Assembly: GCA_013398295.1 (NCBI GenBank)
Contig: VZSF01006828.1
Location: 567,253-631,252 of the forward strand
Origin: Chionis minor
Taxonomy: Eukaryota > Chordata > Aves > Charadriiformes > Chionididae
Reading direction: 5' to 3'
DNA: 64,000 nucleotides
Shown here: one piece after another, positions 1 to 10,100 of the stretch
How the letters are laid out: every line of letters starts with the position of its first letter
Numbering within the stretch: the stretch's first letter is position 1
Position numbers and translations under genes: made by a program
Notes under the pieces: generated by a model
What the model was told of the DNA's origin: nothing
Seen by the model: only the letters and a program-made list of their open reading frames with translations
The model's database searches: none

Positions 1-60
1 AAAAAAAAAAAGAAGAAAAAAAGAAACAAAAAGGAAAAAGGAGGAAGAAGAAAAAAAGGA
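1..60 (+). repeat. A/G-rich low-complexity tract
   Basis: The first 60 bases are almost pure purine (A runs broken by G, with a single C). It may be the end of a longer simple repeat outside the window. Confidence 0.85.
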
Positions 61-384
61 ATCTTGTTTGATAGCCAGGAGGGATGACACCGCCTGTTCC
101 TTCTCATAATTGCATTCAGATACTCTGGATACATATTTGCCAGCTCTCGTGACCCACTGATGCTGTTCCCTCCTAAGGAAAGCAGGCACTCACCAGGTAT
201 TAGAGAAGCAGCTTTTAACACCAATACAGGATTTGCACCCGGTGTGCTTAAGACGGAACAAAGACTAAGGAGAAGCTCTTCTACAGCGCAAGTTTGGGCT
301 TTTGTCTTTTTCAATGTCAGTATTCCAGTGGGAAAAGGTAAAACAATAATTCCCCTGGCTTATTCTTTGGCAAGCATTGCTTTG

Positions 385-760
385 ATTGGTGATTGAGACC
401 CACGCGAAAGCATTAATTTGCGATAATTTGGGGGAACAGCAGCACCCCTCCGTGACTAACGCATGTACGTCGGAGTGGGTCAGCATCTCCAAACCTAGGG
501 CGACCCAGAGAGCTGCCGCTTGCTGCCGAAATCATCCCCTACCGAGTTTACGGGAGAGGGAACTATCAAACCTCAATAACTCAGGCTTGTTTTCACAAGG
601 CATGCGCGGAGAGGTTTTTGGGGGGGCTCCTATGGAGTCCCGCGCCTCGCCTAGGTCTCTCTGGGTCTCTTGCCCTACCTTTCTACGCTTTGAGGTGTCC
701 ACGGTTAGCCCCGCACACTGGTGCGCTGCACCAAGCTAATCATCGGCACGGAGAGAAAGG
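385..760. other. CpG-dense patch near the left edge
   Basis: About 23 CG dinucleotides occur in 375 bases of only moderately GC-rich sequence, so the observed number is close to that expected by chance. The flanks are CpG-poor. I do not recognise a repeat family or a protein; an old LTR or an island are both possible. Confidence 0.35.
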
Positions 761-2399
761 ATATTGTCAGAGTGCAAAATGATCTGTTTTCAGGCAGGAA
801 GCAGTCAACTAGATGTAAATTCCATGAAACAAAAGAAGGTATTATTTACAGTTTCATTGTGATGTTAATTAATATTTACATCTTGGAATGAAAAATAGAA
901 ATGTTAATGATTGGCTTTACTAAGAGGATCACTTGATGCCAATGTGAAAGCCAGGGAGAGAAGGCAATTATGCAAACATCACATGCATCCTAATTTCAGT
1001 ATGGAAACTTACATTTCAAACCTCAATTCAGGAAAATAACATGGAAAGTTTGTACTACAAAATCTAAACATGAGAAAGATTTAAGAGAAAAAAAAGCACA
1101 TTGCATATGTCAGATAATCTAGTCTGATTATCTGAGCTGTGCTAGCTACAGGGAAGCACTTACCCTTGAGTCCAGCTAGAAGTTAGCAGGGTAAGAAGGA
1201 ACAAACCAGAATAACATAAAGACTAGCAACAAGGCTCAGGAAAGCAGACAGGAGCCCTAACCTAGCAGCTAAATATTTGGGTTCAAGCAAAGAATGAAAA
1301 AGAAACTTAAAGAAAATCAAACCAACCAAAAAAACCAAAACCAAACCCACTTACAGCTGAAAATTTCTTAAGCAGCTCAATAAACCTTGCTACTTATTAT
1401 GGGGGAACAAATCATTACAAATTCTCAAAACAACCAACTCTTTGTATATGGTGTGATTAACAGCCATTAAATATAAACAGACGTTAAAAAATGAAATATA
1501 ACCACAAGTGATACGTAAAACAAGTACAGACCAATCTTTCATGTTAAAAAGAAAAGGGTTTCCAAAAAAATGAACGTTGAGCATGTTTGGGAATTTTGTT
1601 TGATGCATCGCTAACACAGAACGAACAAAGATTGGTGCTTTCAGACAAGTGACCACTTTTATGAAGCTTAAATATTGCCAAAAGGTGTAATACGTATTGG
1701 CAGCATTATTGACTATAATACTGTGCATGATTTCAACAGTAAACAAGAACAGTTTTGGGTTTTTTCTTTTATAATGCGAACATTGGAGAAAAGCACAGCT
1801 TTGCGTGAATGGAGTTTTTCTTTTAAATTGTAGCAAAATAAAAAAAGCGAAACTTTTCACTCTAACAGGTATTGTTCACCCACATAAAAGGGACTGTAGA
1901 GTCATACAAAAATTAATGAATAGCAGGATCTATTTTTTTTCGGCACTTAAATTGCAAATAAAATAAACTCCACCCTGGTTTGGAGCTGTCTGTTTACTTC
2001 CGAGTCAAGCGCTGCCATCGAGCTGCGGATGAGAATTTGAGCGCTGCTGAAGTTTGCGTTTACTATGTCAAAAGAGGTGGGAATCAAATGGATTCACTAT
2101 TTCTCCCAAGTTTCCCCAACAGCAAAATATGTTCTTCTCAAGTTTCTGTGTAACAGACAGCTCCATCACAGGAGCGGAGGGCTGGATTTTCTCTGCATGT
2201 GCATGCATCCGCGTGTGCCATCTCGGACAGCTACAACATGAAAGCTGTAACAACAGTTACTCGTCAAATGGCTTAACATTTACTTCTTTGCACATCCTCA
2301 TTCACCACAGCTTCTAATAAGCACAAAAAATATGACAGGTATAAAGATAAATGTACAAGAATAAAATGTCTCGCAAAAGTCCTTACCTTTCTGCAGGCA

Positions 2400-2455
2400 A
2401 AAAAAAAAAAAACCCAAAAAACCCCACCAAACCAAAAAACCCAAGCCAAAAAAAT
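2400..2455 (+). repeat. A-rich (CA/CCAAA) low-complexity stretch
   Basis: A run of 13 A is followed by repeated ACCC/AAAACC units. A similar, weaker stretch lies at about 1309-1352. Confidence 0.75.
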
Positions 2456-5400
2456 GCAGTAACAAACCAAGACCTTTTTAAAATTGCAATACTTGATATG
2501 TTTGAATTTCAAGACTGAAGGAGCTGAGATACGCATTTGTGCATTTAAGACTCCATGGTGTGTGGCGTGCATGACTCACTTCTGCTTCTGATTATTTCAC
2601 TGCTGCGCCCAGTGACTTTTGCAATGAGCATTGCCACGTACAAACATTGAAATATGAAAAATGAGTCGCCTTTGCTGTTGAGATGAAGGTGCACTATGGC
2701 GTGCTGCCCTCCCCCTCTTGCAGGATGAAGGTCCCTTGCACCATGAGCTTTCAGAGGGATCTAGATCCAAGGGAGGAGGAGGAGGAAGGAAGACCAAGGA
2801 CAAAACTCACTAGCCCCGAGGATGCTGAAGTAGAAAGTCATCATCAGACTGAGCAGCTGACGGGTCTCCCCCTTCCATGCTTTGGCACAACACAACCAGA
2901 AGGGTTTCCCAGTGCCTGCAGCAAAAAGGGGAGCCTGAAGCCACTCAGTTTATGGGAAAAAAGAATTTGGATGGAAAGAGGGTGGTGGCATAAAAAAGCC
3001 AAATGATCTGGATTTGGAGCTGGTGTTGGCATGAGACCAAGTGAGAGAAACAGGTCAGATCCTGACCCCCTCAGATGCCCTGGAGGGACCAAGGGGTGAA
3101 ACCTTGGCTGTTTTCACCAGAAACGAGGATGAGGGATCCCTGCCTCCTGGCAGGCAAGTGAGATGGAAGGAGCAAGGTCAAACCTGGGGCATTTCTATAG
3201 CTCTGACCACAATCAGGCTGACACAGGTCCGCAGGACCACGAGCAGCACAGGTCTCCGGTGGATGTGCTGGGCTGTGAGTTGGTGCAGAGAGGGCTCCTG
3301 GGCTCAGGAGTCACGGACTTCGCTGCTCCCTGGCAAGGACTAGGGCAAACCAGCTGCCCCTTCTCCATCCCAGTAACCTAAGCAGGGGGGTTCAGCTCTC
3401 CCCAGGCACACAGTGCCAGGCTGTGCATGGGGACAACACACCTGAAGGTCCACGGCCCCAGGCATCCCCTTTGCCTTCCCAAACTCCTGGCAGACTTTGC
3501 TACAGCTGCTGCCAGGCAATTATAATGTGTCTGGGAAAGGGACCCTTCGCTTGACCCCCCACATCTTGGTCTGGCAAAGTGAAAACTCTGTAAACATCAG
3601 GAATTTACCCTCCAGAAAAATTCTCCAGGCCTGATGTCTGCAGGGATGGGAGAAGCCTGGAGGGCTTCCCCACTTTGATGTTCTCTCACTGCGCTCATCC
3701 TAATCCATAGGGATCATGCTGGGATGAGCAGGAGTGCATCCTCTTTGCAACAACCACACAGTACACAGCTGAGCATCCTTCAGCATCGCCTGTGAGGGGA
3801 GCGAGCCACAAGCAGCATCCCTCTGCCTTGCTGCACTTTGAAGGCAAAGTTCTCAGAGTGCACCGTGAAGCACCTTCACACACGAGAAACCATCATATTG
3901 TAGGGCAAGAGGCTGTGAGTGTGCTCTGGTTTTACGTGCAAACGGTGGGGCAGTGACCCGTGTGCTTTAATAAACATCCTCAGTCCTCCGCCAAATAATA
4001 CCAAACTGAGTAGGTTGTTAGCTGAATGCCTGTTTTCCCACAAAACTGCTCAAAATACTGCATGTAAAACAGCAGCAGTAGAAGCACCTGTGCCCGTTAC
4101 TTCCAAGAACTCTTTGACTAAACCTTCTGAGCAGAGGGACATACAATCCCTGGGAGTGCTCTCAGGTCGGCACAACTCAGCCAGGTCTGGAGGTTCATCA
4201 CAGCCCGTAGATGTTCCACTTACAAGCAGCCAATTCCTACCTCCCATTTTGGCTTTCTGAGAGGCGTCCTTCCTTCCTGACCCCAATCCTTTACCCCTTG
4301 CACCCCCAAAGTCAGTGGCCTGACTGGGATGAGAAGGATGAAGGTCACTGAAATGAAAATACTGACTATGTGTCTCCCATGCTGCATCATGCTACGTCTC
4401 ACTCACGGCAGCAGCAACGCGAGGCAGAAGGGAGTCCAAAATATGTAGGCATGTGGAGGATACAAGAAAAATAAATAAAAATAGCAGCCAGCAGAGGTTG
4501 TCTCCTGTAATGCTGATTGTACAGCTGTATGTCTTGCATTGCTATTTTCTATAAATACTGATGTGAAGAAGTTAAACCAGTATAAAGGATAGTCAAATGA
4601 CATTGATAAGCAAGGGGCAGATTTTCCGAGTTCCTTACAACAAAATACTCCATAACAGCTTCACAGAGACTATTTTAAATGTTAAAATCTGACTTAATGA
4701 GAAGAACTTGCTAATATTTACCACTTTTCCTTATTTTACTTTACATATTTAATGATACTCCTTATTAAATTTTGCTGAAACTAGCAAGAACTGATGCATG
4801 TTACACAACAAAGAGGCTCGAGACGTGCGATCGAGACCTTCAAGAAAAAGGAGCGAGGAGGCATTCGTCTGGTTTATAATCAAATTACATTTGCAAGACA
4901 AAAGAAATTGCTCTAAATTTCAAATTAAGCAAACTGGGTATAACTGCACAGGACATGCAGCATAGCTACGACTTAAAAGATGATTACTTTAAATTCACAT
5001 CTAACTGGCCTGCAAAGCAACCTGTTAAAAATACCATATGTTTTCCTACAGTTGAATATTCAACAGGAGACCTCTTTTTGTGTGTGCATTTCATACTTGC
5101 AAGATTTGCACCTGTGGTTCTGAGCACGTGATGCATTTGATAGACAGCTAATGGCGCTAATGAATTGCTCTGATCTGGGTGTGCAGTTTATTGTGTGTGG
5201 GTAAAACGCGTGTCTGCAGAAAGCAAGCTGGGTCTCGGGCTCTCAGATCCCAGTCTCTCCTCCATCAAGTATTGCACTTTAAAATACCCATTGACAAGCT
5301 CCCCAAGGAATTTTGTTTCTTGGGTTTGGTTGTGCTAAACACACAGGTTAACTGCTTCTGGATCCACTGACATAAAAAGCAGCTTAATGAGAACGAAAAA

Positions 5401-5506
5401 AATTTCATTTTGGAGTCAGAAACATGTGTGTGAATATTGATTTACATCAGTGCAGAAAATCTTTCCATCAAAGACTTCTGCTCTCTAGGAGAACTTATTT
5501 ACTTAC

Positions 5507-5719
5507 AAAATTGAGAGATTGGGGCGTCTAGCTGGGGTACATTTCCTCCTTTAGCATTTAGCTTTTGCACTTGGGTAGGCGGCACAGGTTTGTGAGACTG
5601 GCCGGTGGCTCGGTACATGGCTTGGACCCACAGGATACGGTCCTGCTCATCGTCACTTGCAAAAATCACCGTGTCTCCTTCCTTCACAGCATTGAAGAAT
5701 GCTCTGCCGCCCTCCAAAC
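5507..5719 (-). CDS. CADPS: CADPS internal exon (end of PH domain and tail), 213 nt
   Basis: The exon completes the split Gly codon. It then encodes [34 protein letters not shown] and [13 protein letters not shown], followed by a Gln/Lys/Pro-rich tail ending in DAPISQF. The [12 protein letters not shown] segment is the C-terminal helix of the PH domain with its conserved Trp. The tail (GQSHKPVPP and [12 protein letters not shown]) matches CAPS1 rather than its paralogue CADPS2, which as I remember differs here; this is the best evidence for the paralogue call. The acceptor is ctcctgccag above 5719 and the donor is gtaagt at 5506, a strong donor. Entry and exit are phase 1. The next exon, expected to begin within a Tyr codon, is not in the remaining 5.5 kb. 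Confidence 0.97.
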
Positions 5720-6748
5720 CTGGCAGGAGAGGAAGTGACAAGGGAGTTTCACAGACTTTGATGCCAGCCAGGGGATCTCCCCCAGCTTCCCACCCCACCG
5801 CCGCCCCGGGTGTCCCCAGCCAGCCCCATGCCAGCCCCAGCTCCTGGCTGAGCTCAATCCCCTCACCTGCCCCAAACTCACCTGCGAGAGAACTCACCAG
5901 GTAGCACCCTGGACCACCATGAACAAAACATGCCCCAACACACTCAGACTAATTGCTTCCCTCGCCTATAGCCCCGTCTGCGGAGGTTCCATGTTGGTTG
6001 CACTTGCTGGAGCCCCATTAAAAATGGGTTTTGAGGGCATGCGGTGGGAGGCTTCCCATTAGAGTGAGGACACCAGTCCTCACACTGCACAAAGAGTGCT
6101 TGGCTGATGCACTTATTTCTGGTTTTGCCCTGATTTGGCACCCATCTTCCCATCTCCCCAACATCAGAATTCACCTGGACTCAGGGTCCTGACAACCAAG
6201 CTACTGTGTCTTTCTACATCTCCTCTGGGGACACCATTAGGTGGGGCATGGTGAGTGAGAATCACCACGCTCAACATGTCGCCTCACTCAAATAAAAGAA
6301 ATGTGGTGCTCCTCCATTCGAAGAAGGGTCTCCACACCATGTACACAACAGGTACCTGCAGGTACCAGGGGACTTTCTGCCTTGTCCCTTCCACTCACGT
6401 CCATCAGAGAGAAAATGGGGCAGGCAAAAATACTGGGTTGCTCCCACGAGTATTTTCTACAATGAACACAGACATAGCAGCCAAGCTTCGATTTAGGGAA
6501 TATAATCTGAAGGCACAGGTTAGGATCATTACCTGATTTGAGCATTCCGTTCACAATCAAATTTCATTGGGATTTAAGCGTCTAATTCCCTTAGGCTCCC
6601 CAGAGAAGATGAGTCTTTCCCTCCTCTGGTGCAACTCCTAGCTCAATTCCTTGGAACTATTTATAGTAAAGTCATGCATAGCTAATGATCAGTATAAACA
6701 CAAACATATTTATAATAATGCTGATCACAGTTCAGCTGCAAGCAGGGG

Positions 6749-6779
<31 letters not shown>

Positions 6780-6860
6780 GGGACTCCCGTTGGGGAGCCG
6801 CAGGCAGCGTGGCCGGCACGAGCACCCGCGGGCGCAGCAGCAAGCCACGGGCCCCTGTAC
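5720..6860 (-). other. CADPS: CADPS intron, 1.14 kb
   Basis: This is the shortest intron in the window, lying between the PH core exon and the PH tail exon. Its 5' end (right side) is CpG-rich and carries a GA-type microsatellite at 6752-6780. The rest shows no recognisable repeat or coding sequence. Confidence 0.93.
6752..6780 (+). repeat. (GA)n microsatellite
   Basis: An almost pure alternating AG tract, with one AAA interruption. On the transcribed strand of CADPS it is a CU tract about 80-110 nt after the donor of the 6861-6969 exon. Confidence 0.95.
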
Positions 6861-7110
6861 CTGGCTGCGGGTCGGTGTAGTCCACAGTGTATCCGTCGAG
6901 CTGCAGGAGCTCTTGAGGTTCAGCTTTTTTCTCCCGGTAGCTGCACATAGCAAACGTATATTGACTAACCTGGAGAAAATCACAAAGCTAAGATGGCACC
7001 GGGCGATCACAAGGCAACCCGAAGCGCTTACAAACGCCGCGTGCTGACGGCGTGTTTACAGGGACCGGGGGCGGTGGGGTAATTTTGGCGGCCGTTGCCC
7101 ACACGAGACA
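6785..7110. other. CpG-dense patch over a CADPS PH-domain exon
   Basis: By hand count there are close to 30 CG dinucleotides in about 330 bases. That is near the number expected from base composition and far above typical vertebrate intron levels. The patch covers the 6861-6969 exon and both flanks. It resembles an intragenic CpG island. Whether it is unmethylated or promotes transcription cannot be seen from the sequence. Confidence 0.5.
6861..6969 (-). CDS. CADPS: CADPS internal exon (PH domain core), 109 nt
   Basis: This exon encodes [18 protein letters not shown], then [18 protein letters not shown] and the first base of a Gly codon. The SYREKKAEP loop carries the Arg and two Lys that, in published mammalian CAPS1 work as I recall it (near R558/K560/K561), are needed for PI(4,5)P2 binding. 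All three are intact here. The acceptor is ttttctccag above 6969 and the donor is gtacag at 6860. Entry is phase 0 and exit is phase 1. The exon sits inside a CpG-dense patch, and a long pyrimidine tract lies on the transcribed strand about 80 nt after the donor. Confidence 0.97.
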
Positions 7111-10100
7111 GACTAACTTTTGGTCAGGCTTTTGCAAAGCTCTCTCTTAATACACCCTGCCGCGGCAGGCATCTGATTCTCCGCACCGGTACCTGCAGCG
7201 GTTTAATTTCCTCCAAAAGAGGAAGCTCCACGCTTTAAAACCCTCTTATCATTCATCCCCAGACAAGTGCAAGAGTGACACCCTGTCACAAACAATGTGA
7301 GCTAAATTGCTAGGTGCCAGTCATATTAAAGCAATCTTAAGATCCCACTGATCTCGGCAGTTGTTGTCATCAGTGCTGTAAATGGCAGCTCTCACTCCTC
7401 TGAGGTACCATCTGCATGACACAATACATTCAATGTCAAGCTCTTGACGGAAGCCGACTCAGCTGCGGGGGCTCTGCCAGGCTCCCGAATCGCCTTTAGG
7501 AGGCCATCAGGCCGCATCAAGACCCCGCGTGTACTCGGCGTGCCGCAATCTGGATGGTCGGCGAGAAGCTCGTCCAGGGAGGAGAGGAGAGGAGAGGATT
7601 CTCCGTGCCCCGGGCTAGGAACTCACGGGGAAATTTACTGTCAAATGATTTCAAATGACTTTGTTAAGGTTGTGTCACATCCTGGACGCCTGACGTAATT
7701 TTATTAGTCTGGACATTTTCTTGACCTCTGGAGGAAACTTTAAAACTCTGGTGGGTGGCAACGGATCATGCTCGTCATTTTTTGGAAGCCGGGAGAGATC
7801 CTGAAAGACGGGTGAGGGGCTGGGCTGGGGGGTTTTGCCTTCAAACTCCAGACAAATCGCTCGGCTACAAATACACATGCAGCAACCTATTTTGGGGGTA
7901 TCTGTCGCTAATAACATGTCATTTATTTAAGTCAGGGGACCCGTTTATTGGTGTAGCGTCTCCCAGACGGCGCTCGGTATATTGCTGCCCTCTACGGGCT
8001 TCTGCTAGCTGCCAGCCTGCTCCCAGCAGCCCTGCCTGCACTGTGCCTTCCTCCAGGAACAGCTCCAAAAGCCACCTAAGAATAAACCCTATCATTAACA
8101 CATTTGTGGGAGTAAGACTAAAAGTGATGCTTTAAGCATCTTGCATCCTCCTTTAAACTACCAGCACTGACGAAAGATTGACAAGTAACAGACCAATAGC
8201 AGGAGCACACCAGTGCATATTCTATGCTATGAACTTTGAATGCATACCATCGTACCGGCAACACAAAAATTAAAAAGATTAACACGAAGAAATCTAAAAA
8301 TAACCTAGTGCCCCGCAGCACAACATTCAGACGACTCCTGCAGTGTTCATTCAGCGGTACTTGCAGTATATTGCTGCCATCTCCTGGAGAAACTCCTGAA
8401 TGTGCTTTATTTACAGTAAGATCCCTGAGATTTCATGTGAGCAGGAAGGATTTGGTTTCTCCGTGTTAGACAGCCTGAACTTCAGGGGCTGCGTGATAAA
8501 TTTAATTCCTGAAATGAGTCAGTGCTAAACTACGCTGACATTGATTGAAAACATTAATATAACTTATGTTCTTTTCCTCTCGTGTACATTCTGTAGCAAC
8601 AGGTACAATTCATTCAGTAGTTCAGTTTCTTCTTCTCTGACACTGAATATAAGGTCTGAATTTCAGGCTCTTCTTCATGTAGAAATAATTCCTCTCACCT
8701 TTGGACCCAGAAAATCTTCTTCATTCTTATCAATAAGCCAGCCATACCAACACAACAGTAACGTATGGAAACACACTCAGGTATTTCAGAATTTATACCT
8801 CCTGTGTTAAAAGTTATAAAAGACAGGTGCAGGCAGCAGCCTCTGGTGAAGCCATCCTGGGACAGAGGCAAAGCGAAGTGGTCTCTCCTGTTAGCATTCA
8901 CATGATTTCCTTGGAAGAAGCTGCTCTACATCATTATTAGAAGAGACCTCTAACAGAAACCTACAGGTGGGTCTACCGCATGCAAAGACCCAGGGCTCGT
9001 CTGGGTTCACGTCCTACTTCTTCTCCACTCACACAGCTCAAGTCCAAAGCCCGAGCTCAGGATTGCCCAAGCGCCTGCTGGCAGGAGACAAGCCAGGATC
9101 AGGCTACTGCCTGGATCTACTGCATGGGCTCAGGAAGAAGCCGATGCGCTGGCTACCAGCCCAACGTGGCTCCTTCCATTTCTGAGTGACGGTAATGCAA
9201 AACCCGACAAAATGAGATTCTAGAGAGCTCGGTATGTCACGATCGTGCTCCGCTGCTGAACAGCACTGTAGGGTCAAGTGGAGCTTGCAGCTTGCCTTTC
9301 ATCACTCCTCTAAAATACTGTGCTTTACACAGCCTGCTTTCCGAAGAAGCTTAGAAGTGGCCAGACAAGTGAAACAGTTAATAGCAGAAATTAATCTTAC
9401 AGCCTGCCGAGTTCACACCGAACCATAGCTGAGTATGAGAGTGAGCGAGCAGATGGGATGGGCAAGATGAATGGTTTGAGTAATTGGAAAAAGCACAGAC
9501 ACAGAGAGGAAACTGAAGGAAGACAGAGGAGAAATCTCTGCCCAGTGAGGGACAAACTCTCAAAGCAGCTGGGATTGCATCCAGGGACTTGATGAGGGCC
9601 AGGAAAGGAGCATCTAAGGAAGCTGAACTGAGTGAAAGTAAAAGAAGGGAAATAATCCAAGGCTGCCCTGGCTGGCTCATGACAAAAAAGGGAAAACGCT
9701 CTGAGAAATAATTTGAGACAAAAGAACAGAAGGAAAAGAAACTGGGAAGAAAGAGAAAAAGACAAAGAAATTCAGGAAAGGGAAAGCAGACAGCGGGAGA
9801 CAAATGCCAAAGTTCGCTATTCCCAGGCTGCTAAATTAGATCTGACTTTCCTGGCACTCGACCATATTCTGTCACCAGCTATATAATCCAACTGATTAAT
9901 AAATACAGTAGATATGTATTAACCAGTCCTGACTTCGTCCTTAGTTTTTCCACCAGAGACTCCTGCTCTAGCGAGCACTGCTTTCCCCAGGATCCTGCTC
10001 AAACCTGTTAATTGTCGTCCCTCACACTCTGAGCTCAGTCATCCGCCTCCCCCTTTCTCACTGTTGACATAACACCGCCCCACTTGGGTTAAATTCTTAA

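Larger units (their letters stand above)
1..5506 (-). other. CADPS: CADPS intron, 5' part (continues past the window edge)
   Basis: This region begins, in transcription order, with a gtaagt donor at 5506 and runs off the left edge. It contains a purine tract at 1-60, a CpG-dense patch at about 385-760 and A-rich low-complexity stretches near 1309-1352 and 2400-2455. An AT-rich region at about 1390-2060 carries an unusually long minus-strand ORF. I searched for the expected next CAPS1 exon (starting near ADRAQKHGMDEF) and did not see it. The rest (about 2600-5450) shows nothing I can name. Confidence 0.9.

Noticed and set aside
5507..5719. Assignment to the paralogue CADPS2
   Set aside because: The PH tail residues fit CADPS, and CADPS2 as I remember it differs clearly there.
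5499..5897. Treating the whole 132-codon ORF as the exon
   Set aside because: Only 5507-5719 matches CADPS. The N-terminal part is intron read through a ctcctgccag acceptor, and the last residues are intron past a gtaagt donor.
9378..9803. Two minus-strand ORFs (141 and 122 codons) rich in Ser, Phe and Leu
   Set aside because: They are readings of a purine-rich plus-strand stretch in two frames, which removes stops. This is not a protein signature.
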